NCBI GenBank assembly: GCA_025765595.1
Contig: JAIVFH010000128.1
Location: 23,651-87,650 of the forward strand
From: Obelidium mucronatum
Lineage: Eukaryota > Chytridiomycota > Chytridiomycetes > Chytridiales > Chytriomycetaceae
Direction of reading: 5' to 3'
DNA length: 64,000 nt
Both the position numbers and the translations under genes were made by a program. Positions 1-9,741 of the stretch are shown piece after piece. The first letter of the stretch is position 1; each line of letters opens with the position of its first letter. The notes under the pieces were generated by a model. That model did no database searches. It saw only the letters and a program-made list of their open reading frames with translations, and was not told the origin of the DNA.

Positions 1-8
1 CTGAAAAA

Positions 9-737
9 ATGGGTTCTTTTGGGGTATCATTGTTGCTGGAAGTCATCAAGTGGCTGAAGCTGTTCACCAAGTCTGCCAAAAAAAAGAAGGGGACCAGTGA
101 ACAAATCAAAACCTTTCTTCTTGATCTCCATCCTCAAGGAACGTCTGTTGGACCTCTGCTGACAACTCAAGAACAAGCCAAAGTGAACTGGGAGCTGCAA
201 CAAGCTGCTGGAAGCAAGTCTGGAACCAACTCCAAGAATGAGAGTAGTGAGGATTCTGAGTCAAGTGAAACTGACGGTGAAGGTGGTGACAGAAAGCGTA
301 AGCCCAGACGTAGTAGAAGGAAGGATGTCAAGGAAGAGGAACAACGCGTTATCAAGACCAATGATGATGACTATGTTGTCTACTTGCCAGATGCTGTGAT
401 GAAGCTTCTCAACTTATCAAGCCGTGAAGTTAATGGAGTTATTGACTTGACTAAGTGAGTGTCGAGGTTGGTGGAGTTGACGGGATTGCATTGCTGTATC
501 TGTTCCCTTAAGCTGTTCCCTTATTATGATTTTTCTATGTTTGCTTGTATCTATTTTAATGGTGTCTCATATTTTTTAATCACTTGGTGTCTCATTTTAC
601 ATAAAAGATAGCTGCGATCCTTCCTTTTACACGTCATGTCACTTGTTCACAGGTTCCTTCCCATCCTGCGACCACTGCACTGGCAGTTTAAGGCTGTTCC
701 TGTTAATCGTAAGAACCGATACTCTGCTGACATTTAA
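9..737 (+). CDS. Lysine/acid-rich protein of unknown function (two exons)
   Basis: I do not recognise this protein. The reading frame is open from the window edge, so the first ATG may not be the true start. A GTGAGT donor at 455 and an acceptor ending at 652 join the frame to a short second exon that stops at 735-737. The middle is highly charged: a Ser/Glu/Asp stretch is followed by an Arg/Lys block resembling a nuclear localisation signal. A compact C-terminal segment rich in Leu and Val follows. It lies just upstream of the Helitron N-terminal coding region and could be the 5' part of that element's gene or a separate accessory gene. Confidence 0.4.
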
Positions 738-787
738 TGATATTGATATAACTGTAGATCATCTTGTGAAGGTTATCTTCCGCACCT

Positions 788-960
788 GTGAGTAATTCCA
801 ATATCGTTTCTTTCCAAGGAATTCCAAAATCGTGTTTCTATTGGAATTACTGTGTAATTGAAATTAATGAATTCAAATATCTTGTTCTTATTGGAATTCC
901 CGTTTAATTGAAATTTATGAATTCCAATATCTTGTTCTTATTGGATTTTGTGTTCCCTAG
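788..960 (+). other. Helitron intron A with TTCCAATA/TATTGGAA motifs
   Basis: GTGAGT donor, CTAG acceptor. The intron contains several near-copies of a unit in which AATTCCAATATCTTGTTC is followed by TTATTGGA, so parts can fold back on themselves. Its last third is almost identical to the core of intron B. Confidence 0.55.
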
Positions 961-2451
961 GTTACCTTCCCATGCCCATTGGCAAGTCTTTGTTGCATAA
1001 TGCCTCCTCAGTGTCTCGACTTAACAAACGTCGGCCATTCGATAATATTGTTCCGGTCTCCTTTCACCCTCCCACCCATGCACCGCCCCTTACTATTTCA
1101 TTAGTTTCACCCCCAATGGTGACTCCTTCCGCCACCAGTTCTGACGGGCCTCCAACCCCCATTGTGGCCCCTGGTACCCCCTTAGCCCCTTCTCGTGTTC
1201 TTAGAATTTGTAAAACAGAAAATCAGTACTCTGCTCACCGAAAGGCTGTTAGTAAACGGAAGATTCGCGCTCAACGCTCACCAGCAGCTCATGAGCGAGA
1301 ACTTGAATCACAGCGTATCCAAATGCAACAGCTGCGCGCAGCAGCAACAGAATCAAAAAGAGAAGCAACAAGGCTTCAGAACTCAAAACAACATAGGGTA
1401 GCATATGACCAAAAGTTGCTGGAAGAACGGCTAAAGCGAGTGTATGGTCCTGATGAGCTATCAACAATTGATTCACTGTTGGGGTTTGGGTTGCAATCCT
1501 CGCAAGAAGCCATCTACATTAAGTGTGCTGAGCGATTGTCATTCAACTGTATGACCAAACACTGCTGTGTTGTCTGTGATTGCGACTATGTAAAATCCGA
1601 AATGAAATATCACAGTATAGGATCAGAGTACCGAGTGAGTAAAATTTTAATACTTTTAACATCAAAGTAACTAAATTTGTGCAATAGAATTTGCGTCGCG
1701 TCTTGCAGGTTGATGCCGCGCGAGTTGCCATGTTAGATCCACTTCTTGTGGCTCAATATGACGTCCAAGGCTTTGATGTCCGCCTTTCTCGCCTATTCCT
1801 CAGTCCATCTGGATTTTACTTCTATGCCAATAAGTTGCACAACCTGGTTATTCTGAAAGAGGGGGCGTTGATGTATCAGCCCTTGCCTGGCCATTTTGTT
1901 TCTGTACCACAGGATAATCTGCTTCTCGCTCTTTGTCCAGACTGCTTCACAGCCACACGCCCTGGAAAGATGGATGGTGATGCAGGTGAAGAACTGGAAA
2001 TTGAAGAGGAAGAAGAAGAAAACAAAGAACTAAGGAAGAATCGGATGCCAGTGGAAGCCATTTCCAACGAAAATTGGATTGGGTGACTCCCGACAACCTT
2101 TGGAGATATTACCCGAACAACCAAAAACGTAGTTTCATTGATGCAGCCGTGCATTTATCTTACAACCATTTTTGGGTCCGGTACTGAGAACCAACGGAAA
2201 AATATCAAGTCCCACCATTATGTTCCGAAAAACAGTGAACCGGTTCTTCGTCAAGTTCCTGCAGATATTAGTTCAACTTTCCGCTTTTCTTTTGTTGGGG
2301 CCTGGACCGCACAAGAAATAGCTGAACAAAACCAGATATGCTGCACAAGACTGCATGTTTGACTTACTCAAATTCTTTGAGTTGCACCACCAAGGGTACA
2401 AGGAAAACAAAGAGTACATTTTAAGTGATGCGGCTGTACCTGAAGAGAACA
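961..2451 (+). pseudogene. Helitron protein, N-terminal zinc-finger region
   Basis: The predicted protein begins with a Pro/Ser-rich part and then a basic coiled segment with many Arg/Gln. A Cys cluster (CCVVCDCDY) comes near 1565. After an intron (about 1634-1709) the frame continues with the motifs LCPDC, PVEAISNENW and LMQPC. A short zinc-finger followed by an 'isn-n-W-G' motif resembles the DUF6570-type region found at the N-terminus of many Helitron proteins. A TGA interrupts the frame at about 2084 directly after the conserved W-I-G. Coding similarity resumes beyond it, so this is probably a nonsense mutation rather than the real end. Confidence 0.55.
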
Positions 2452-2527
2452 GTAAGTTTTGATGTCCTTCTGCTTATATTTGTTTTTGAAATTCCAATAT
2501 TTTGTTCTTATTGGATTTTTGTATCAG
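2452..2527 (+). other. Helitron intron B with TTCCAATA/TTATTGGA motif
   Basis: GTAAGT donor and TATCAG acceptor. The core, a TTCCAATA followed about 10 nt later by TTATTGGA, is nearly the same sequence as the 3' third of intron A, though the flanking exons differ. Confidence 0.55.
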
Positions 2528-3673
2528 TTTTCTCTGATCGATCGCTCTCTGGTGACTTTCCAGTAAATGAAAAACTGTGCCGACTGATGCAACATTCTGC
2601 TTACACGCAGAAACCGCTGTTGAGGATTCCACTGTCCATTATGTGTTTTCTCCTACGAGCGACCACGTAATAGCATCTCTACTCCCTAACCCAAATGAAC
2701 CACCTGCCACCACTTCAATCCAGGATTATGCTGTGTTTTGATCTACAAACCTGTCCAAAGCAAGAAAGCTTCAGCATATTGGTTTATTCTTTCCAACACT
2801 TTTGCCATTTGGTGAAGGAGGTCCGGCGTGTCATCGGGTCCGCCATCTTTCAGTTAACAGATGGATCAAGCGTTGCCTCAAACTTCATGGCGGAATTTTT
2901 GGCAGGCATTGGGGTTTCACTGCTATTGCTTATGATTACACTGCATTAGAGCAATCCTTCTCTCAGCAATATTTGACAATGCGTGTTCGTGCATCTGCGA
3001 TTTCAGATGGAAAATGGACCAAAGAAGACATTCAGAAATGTTATAATCATTCTCGTCAGATGGACGAGTGTCTAAAGCGCGGTGTTACTCTTCCAGAGGC
3101 ACCACCAGAAGTGAAGCAATTGATGGATATCAAGAAGGCCATTCTGCCAGAATTGAGGGCATTTGTTGGCTCTGACAAGTCTCGCCAAGCTGGGCTTCAC
3201 ACAGCTTTTGGGTTACAACGTAGACTTGGAGTTGCCAATATTTTTGCCACAATCTCTCCTGCCACGTCACGAAGCTGGGCTGTCGCCATTAATTGTGACC
3301 TTGTTAATGGTGAACATTGTCAACTTAAGTTTCTTGTTGGGGATGGCAAGCTTGCCTTGCCTGGCACTGATGGGATTATTCTTCCAAACAATAATGCGAG
3401 GACGTCAGCTGCCTCCTCAAACTCGTATGAATGTGCGGACTATGCCCGCCGTGTACTTAACGTATTTTTGGAAGACTTCATTGGCTGGGACTTCAAGTTC
3501 CGGGCTCCTGTGAGAGGAGGGGGGTGTTTAGGAATCCCTCGATTTGTTACTACCTCTGCCGAGACGCAGAAACAGGGAGACATACACTTTCATATGGTTA
3601 TCTCCTTACATGGTTTCCCAAGAACGTCAGCTGAATTCTGAATACGTCTTGAGGATCCTAAATTTGCCGAAAG
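2528..3673 (+). pseudogene. Helitron Rep (HUH) endonuclease region
   Basis: This is the Helitron_like_N replicase domain, which nicks single-stranded DNA for rolling-circle transposition. The frame from about 2802 reads through a motif of the FGLQRRLG type and a motif of the IFATISPA type (the 'ptlFvT-np' region of Helitrons). It ends with GDIHFHMVISLHGFP, in which H-F-H at 3585-3593 is the HUH metal-binding triad. The catalytic tyrosines that should follow are not clear because the frame breaks beyond intron C. The segment 2528-2800 is in other frames and looks eroded. Confidence 0.7.
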
Positions 3674-3737
3674 GTTTATACTCTCTTTATTTTGTAAAAT
3701 TCCCTTTTCCAATAATGCTCAAATATTGGAATTCTAG
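3674..3737 (+). other. Helitron intron C with TTCCAATA/TATTGGAA hairpin
   Basis: Short 64-nt intron, GTTTAT donor and TTCTAG acceptor. It contains a perfect inverted pair, TTCCAATA then TATTGGAA, with a loop of about 9 nt placed immediately before the acceptor. Confidence 0.55.
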
Positions 3738-4065
3738 GTTGGTAAAATTCAGAGACACAGTGTTAAGCACAACTCCTCTGTTGATTTGCGGCGAGCTAAT
3801 GTAAGCTTTATGTGGTTAATTGTGTTAAGTAGTGCAAGTGATATTGTATCTTTTATGCGTAATACTCAACATCCTCCATTTACTTGCACCGAGAATTCCT
3901 GTCCCTTTCCTGCTTGTGACGGATTATTGGAAGCCTTTCCCATTCCTGGGGAAGCTTTCCAAAAACTTCATGTTGGAAAGAAAATCTGTGCAACATCGTC
4001 TTGTTCGAAATGCCTAAAGGAGTTTTGTCACAAAGATGTCATGCTGGAGCGTGTTCGCCAATATG
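3738..4065 (+). pseudogene. Helitron protein, Cys-rich segment after the Rep domain
   Basis: The frame contains paired cysteines (C-x5-C-x4-C near 3890-3920, then CATSSCSKCLKEFC near 3990-4030) and ends in a segment reading MLERVRQYG. It runs without a stop straight into the truncated Copia-1 LTR. The Helitron frame appears to resume to the right of Copia-1 at 11629. Confidence 0.5.
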
Positions 4066-4133
4066 GGAGAGAATTCTTAAACTTTTATTCCCAAACATGG
4101 AGCTTGCAACATGAGTTTCATGTGCCTCCAACA
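4066..4133 (-). repeat. Copia-1 3' LTR, truncated
   Basis: Matches the inner half of the 142-bp LTR up to its CTCCAACA end and is followed by the purine-rich tract (CTTCCCCTCAAG on +). About 75 bp of the outer part are missing. Confidence 0.8.
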
Positions 4134-4474
4134 CTTCCCCTCAAGCGAACATGATTGAATAAAGAATGAATTGAACAACGATCAGACTTGGATCATGTGA
4201 CATGAATGTGACTTGATTAATTGCCAATGATTAATTAAGGCTTGGTGATTAATTCAGGTTCGGCGAAGGTCATGTGATTGTCACGTGATGGTGCCTTCCC
4301 CTTGATCGTGTGAATCGCTTGAGAGTTGTGTCTTTCTGTGCAGTCTTGCGTTATTACACCCTGTGTCAGATTCTTACTGACCAAAACACTAGTCCCTCGC
4401 TCAACCATTAAAATGGCGAAGCAAGGATAAAGTGAAACCTTCATAGGCGGATATGTAATATTCGAACAAGTGCG

Positions 4475-4542
4475 CAGAGCAGGTCTTGAACCTGGGTTGT
4501 TTTGGTAGCAGACTTGTACTCTGACCATTGAGCTAAGTGGTT
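4475..4542 (-). repeat. tRNA-like sequence in Copia-1 3' untranslated region
   Basis: On the - strand a box A (TAGCTCAATGG) and a box B (GGTTCAAGACC) are 43 nt apart, the spacing of a tRNA gene. The T arm pairs at four of five positions but the acceptor stem does not form. The same sequence is at the same place in Copia-2 and Copia-3. Confidence 0.55.
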
Positions 4543-4737
4543 GGTTTTCTTGTATACTTTTGAACTTGAATAAATAGTTGGGTTTTTCTATATGAATTGT
4601 ATGTTTAAAATATGAAGTATTCTAGCTTCTAGAATCGAAATCGAATTGAATTGAATAGAATTGACTTAGCATTATGAGGGGCAAATCACGACTAGCCCCA
4701 ATGCGTATCGCGGAAGTCAATCTTGAATCGTGAATTG

Positions 4738-6561
4738 TTAAATTGTAATCGCGGTAAGAGACATCATGCCAAATCGGGCACGAAGTTTCTTGAATTGATC
4801 GCGTCCAAGACACTTGGTGAGTAAATCGGCTGGCTGGTCAGCGGTCTTGATCCAAGTGACCTTGACTTGTTTTAAATTGACCAGTTCGCGGATATAGTGG
4901 TATCGAATATTGATGTGCTTGGATTGATGGGAGAATGCATTGTTATTGCATTGATGAATAGTAGACTGGTTGTCTTTGAATACTTGAATTGGTTTCTTGA
5001 GTGGTATGTTGAGTGTATCGTATAGCTGAATAAAAGACTGTAGTTCGCGTCCTAATTCGCTGATGGACATGTATTCGGCTTCTGTAGAAGAGAGTGGAGT
5101 AACTGGAGTCTTGGTGGATTTCCAGCTGATGACGCCATCCGCGAGAACAACCATGTAGCCAAGCTGCGACTTAGCTTCGTGGTGGATGTTGTACGCGGCG
5201 TCGCTGTAGCCGATAGGACTTGAATTGCCTTGTTTAGAGTAGAAGATACCGTGGTCTTGTGTGTCATGGATGTAGCGGAAGACACGCATGAGGTCTTCCC
5301 AGTGTTGCTGAGATGGTTTGCTGGAGAAGATAGATAGAAAGGAGATAGCTGTAGAAATGTCTGGGCGAGTGTTGATAGCTGCGTAGTTGAGGCATCCGAT
5401 GGCTTCAAGGTATAGGGATGGGTTGTTGAAGAGGGGGGTGGTGTCTGATGCTGGAGTTGGTGAAAATGAGCTTGGCAAGGGAGTGGAAATTGGATAATGC
5501 GAAAAATGCCCCGTAAATCACTCCAAGATTTCTTTGATGTATTTTGATTGGTGGATGAAGATTCCGGAGGGCACGTGTTCAACTTGTATTCCGATTGTGT
5601 AGGTAATTTTTCCTAAGTCTCGCATTTTGAATTCCTTTCTAAGAGAAATCACGCCCTCATCGATAAGTGCTTGGTCACCAAAGAAACACAAGTCGTCGAC
5701 GTAGATAGCCAAGTATACCGTCTTGCCATCCACAGTCTTAAAGAAGACGCACGGGTCCGCTTTCGACTGAGTATATCCTGTTTCTTTGAGGTGAGTTGTC
5801 AACTTCTTATACCATATACGACCCGCTTGTTTTAATCCATAAAGGCCTTTAAGGAGTTCATAAACCCTGCCGGTTCCATCGTCGTATCCGGGAGGCTGCT
5901 TCATGTAGACGGGTTCGTCGATATTGCCATACAAGTACGCGGTGCTCACGTCGCACATGCGGGTATCCCACCCGTTAATTGCTGTGAGCGATAAAAGCCA
6001 TCTGAAAGTTGCTGCGCGCATAACCGGTGAGTGTGTCTCCGTATAATCCAATCCGAATTGTTGTGTATATCCCTGACCAACTAAACGCGCCTTAAATCTT
6101 TCAACAGATCCATCGCTATTCAACTTGACCTTGTAAACCCATTTGCTGCCGACAATGTTGATGCCGTCAGGAGCTTTGACAAGTCTATAGGTCTTGGTGT
6201 CCACGAGCGCGTCAAGTTCGGCTTTCTCGGCTGCAAGCCATTCCTCTTGGAATTTGCTCTTCATGGCTGCGTTCCGTGTCTTTGGTGATTCAGGAGTCTT
6301 CAATATTGGCGTCGAGGTGAGTGGTACGTCGTGTAATTTGTCTTCGATTGTAGCTGATGACCATTCTTCACCAAAAACATGTGTCTCTTCTTCGTCGAGT
6401 GTCGGTGAGCACAGCAGCGTCGTCGCGAGCAGTGTCCGTGATTTGCTGAGTCTCTGAGACATGCGTCGTGGTGCCGTTGCTGGTTTTGGTACTGTTGGTG
6501 GTGGCTGCGGCGGCGGTTGTACCGAAGTGCCAAGACCTTGGCTTGTTAAGGTACGTCTCAT
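4738..6561 (-). pseudogene. Copia-1 Pol: reverse transcriptase and RNase H
   Basis: A Pro-rich linker and an acidic stretch lead into the copia reverse transcriptase. Recognisable blocks are [20 protein letters not shown], the VSTAYLYG motif, YGLKQAGRIWYKK and the catalytic YVDD. The RNase H part has the IGYSDAAYN and SSTEAEYM blocks and ends at TAITI. One in-frame TGA at about 5518 separates the two. The corresponding Copia-3 codon is CGA (Arg), so this is a single C-to-T change at a CpG. The rest of the frame is intact, which suggests recent inactivation. Confidence 0.9.
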
Positions 6562-6959
6562 CGCACTTTTGAGTGGTTTTGTGGTTTTACTAAGTGTTAT
6601 TTGTATTGTGATTTGTGTATCGTCGTTGATTCGAGCAATTGAGGTAAGAGTATATGTGTTTTTGTAATGATGTGTGTTAAAAGTTGTTTTGATTTTTGTA
6701 GTGATTTGTATGTGGAGAGTTTCCTCTCTTCGAGAGTACTTCCAATTGTATGTGGCTACAGTTGATAGAGGTGATCAAGGTATGTAATTATTTATGTGTT
6801 GGGGATCCCGGGATCAGGGCTTGGCCCTTATTAATTTAATTTTGTTTTGTGTATTGTAGCTTCCCCTCTATCCGTTCCCGTTAAGTCTTACAAGGCGTCC
6901 CCCGCAAGTTCCAAACAAGATGAATGGTAAGGAAGGATTGGGGTTATTGTTGTTGTATC
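6562..6959 (-). other. Non-coding stretch splitting pol between integrase and RT
   Basis: About 400 bp with stops in all three - frames. An equivalent stretch is present in Copia-2 and Copia-3. It contains GT and AG dinucleotides compatible with splicing but no confirmed junction. Confidence 0.55.
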
Positions 6960-7937
6960 TTACGTTTTTGTTAAGTGTTGATTTGTGTTTTGTAGTTCAA
7001 GTCTTGCGGCGTTTGCCTTGAGGACTGTGTGATGTAGTTTTGGTTGCTTGCGGTTGGTTCGCAGAGCTTGGAGTGTCTCGGCATCAAGAGGTTTGTGTTT
7101 GACTTTTTCCAATGTTGAGGTAGTTTTTAACATTGGTATCCACAGCAACGTTGTCTTGATTGGTAACTCTGGTAAATTCGAGACCAAGTTGTGTGGAGGT
7201 AGCAAATGTCGGTTGCAGCCACAACGGATATATGGTGGGCTTGAAGATACAATCTTTGAATCGAACAAGGTGAACCCGAGCAGTTTCCAAGTCGAAGACG
7301 ATGACTTGGGATGGAGTCTTGGATCCAAGGTAAATTCCCTCTTTCCGTGTTGGTTGTGTTGAAACAGGAAGGTATTTGACAGCACAACTGAAGGGTTGGA
7401 AGTGAGACATTCGAGGACGAATTCTGGAGCTGGCATATTCAGGACTATCGATATCGTGCGAGATAACAGGTAAGACATTGTTGATTTCTGATGCATGTTC
7501 AAACGCGTATCCCCAGTATTCTAATGGTGATTTGCATTGATATAGGAAAGTCCTGGCCATCTTGCTCAAGGTTTGAATTGTCCGTTCGGGTCCTCCATCG
7601 ATTTGGTGCTGTTCGGGTTTTCCTGGCTCGAATGAGATGTTGTTGAGTTTGCAATATTTCATGAATGCTGGAGATCTTCCCAGTTCTCCAGGATCCATTC
7701 GCATCCGTTTTGTGGTAAGTTGGTATTTTGTTATCGTCTTTTGATGAAGTCGAATAGCCCAAACTAAAGCTTCATCTTTGTGCTCAAGTAGTGCGACGTC
7801 AGATCTTTTCAAACCATAATCATTCATCACGAGCGCGTATGGGTATTTTCCAAGATGTGGCGGTTTGATTTCGACGACGTCAAATCCAAGTTGTTCACCA
7901 GGTAAATGTTTCTTTGGATCAGACTTGAACGGTTTGT
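6960..7937 (-). pseudogene. Copia-1 integrase, 5' end lost
   Basis: The frame covers the integrase core and C-terminal region. It includes the block with RMRMDPGELG (second catalytic Asp), the GGPERTIQTLSKMART block (catalytic Glu), the LEYWGYAFEHASEINN block typical of copia integrases, and a GKR-like region around GIYLGSKTPSQV. The zinc-binding HHCC region and the first catalytic Asp lie at or beyond the junction with foreign DNA at about 7938. A frameshift near 7110 moves the last 50 codons to another frame. Confidence 0.85.
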
Positions 7938-8912
7938 AACACGGGATGCCTCCAATTTCCCAGGAACTGCGGTCCAGGTGAGCTCCCAGAAAGTCCCATA
8001 GGCTGAGCGTGGCTGTGTGCTACAGATCCAGCCACACTCTCTGCAAGCCTGAGCTCCAAGCCCACGCTCTAAGCCCAGATCCCTTCCGCAGATATAACCT
8101 ATGGGTTTTTCATTGTTTGGTTAGTAATCTCTCCACACTTTTAATTCCCGTGCGAAGTTAGACTGATCACAATTAGTGGTCCCTGGCCCTGATACCAACT
8201 GCGGAAATAGCTGCCGCTACAACTTTGACTCTATCAAAGGGTTAAAAGCAAACAAATAAAGAAAGAAGAAGAAGATAGAAGAATAAAGAACGAAATTAAA
8301 TAAAACACCACTTACTAACCCCGCTCCTTACGTCACGTGCCTCAAGCCCATCATCCACCCTCATCTCCCCACGCGCCACTGTTTGATTTTGACCAGACCT
8401 CACCTCTGCCGCACCGTGGGTCATCAAACACGTGATAATAATTATTACTAGCTAGACGGAATTGTAATCGCAGTCCCGGGTCCCTGCCTTGGGGTCCGCA
8501 ATCCGCAACACAGTTAAGTCCCGCCGCCAGAATTCTAATAGCGCCTTTCTTGATCCTCCGCTACCAGTTTGGGCCACTCTGTGTCCGCCGCCTCCAGGCC
8601 TACGTAATAATTACCGCAAGGTCCCGTGGATCTCTTCAATCCACTCATGTGACTTGCGTTACACACGCGTCATCCGACATCAAACCCCTTGTCCTGCGAA
8701 CGCATCGCAGGAGAACGATAGAATGCGTTAAGTTGCGCATCTAGAGAACCTACACCCTCCCCAGGATAATCATGTAAGTAACCGACACGTTGTTACTCTG
8801 AAACTGGGACTTGTGGTAAGCCCTGTAGAGCTGGATAGTGGCCTACTATTTCATTCTCAGCAACTTATATTTTATTTCTTCACCGCATCCCCTTTTTGTA
8901 GTTTCCCCCACA
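7938..8912 (-). mobile_element. Remnant of a second LTR element inside Copia-1
   Basis: This DNA is absent from the other Copia copies and replaces about 400 bp of pol. On the - strand, sequence starting TGTGGGGGAAACT (8912) and ending CTATTTCCGCA (8200) has LTR-like TG...CA ends. It is followed two bases later by TGGTATCAGGGC (8197-8186), which resembles the primer-binding site complementary to initiator tRNA-Met used by many LTR elements. That would make 8200-8912 a roughly 713-bp LTR and 7938-8199 a piece of leader. No coding capacity is visible. Confidence 0.45.
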
Positions 8913-9741
8913 AAAGGGAGCCCTCTTGAAGATTGGAAATGGAGTCCAGCGTCTTCAAGATCATTGGTCCCTATTAGGTGAGTTACAATCTTTGGAGTGA
9001 GGCACGCGTCTTTGATTAATAACGCGTATCCATTTTCTAGAATAATGACTGCGTCTCCAGTTCCAGTAATCTGAAGCGGAGTTCCATCTTCGTCAGCGGT
9101 ACCGGAGGTTCGGCTACACGGAGTAAAAGAGACGAAATAATCCGTGGTCTTCAGGCAAGTCTTTCGGCAACCTCCATCAATGACGAAGACAAATTTGGTG
9201 TTTGTTGGCTGAAACTGGTACAAGAGTTTTGGTGTTTCCTTGATACTGGTAAGTGTTTCAGTGTTGTTGTATAATGTAATGAATTCTTCTAATGACTTAT
9301 CATTCGCAGGGGGGACTGCGTCTGGCTGTGACAAGACCTCATTCTCATCACAGGCCCCCCCGGTGCGGAACGCCCTTTTGATTTCGTCATAGAGTTGATT
9401 GTAATTATTTGAATCCAGAATATCTTCGGGAGCTGGGTCTATCCTCGAAGGTAAACTGAATTTGGTTTTTGATGTTGTTGTATTTGTTGGTTTTGCTGAT
9501 TGTTTCCATTGTAGGGTACGTTCAGCTTTGCGGAGTTGCGGTTGAAGGTTTTGATGAATGATAGAATCAGGAACGGCTTTGTCTTTCCGTCGCTTCTTCT
9601 TAGTGGTAGTAGTTGTAGTTAAAGGTATTTGATTTTCTTCTTCTTCCATTTGTTGTGACGCTGATGTATTGATGACTTGAGTTATAGATGGCGCGTCAAC
9701 TTCAAGTCCATCTTTCGGCCAACTTAGTGCTGGCCCCAGTA
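8913..9741 (-). pseudogene. Copia-1 Pol N-terminus with protease
   Basis: This is the -1 frame relative to gag. It is open across the gag stop and reads continuously from the slippery site through a Lys/Thr-rich spacer. The retropepsin-like domain follows, with FVIDGGCRKT at its start and a HLIGTNDLEDAGL block near its end (copia proteases usually show 'nLlSv-qL-d-G' here). The catalytic triplet is D-G-G rather than D-S/T-G in all three copies. An ATG about 75 nt after the gag stop would be an alternative start. Confidence 0.75.
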
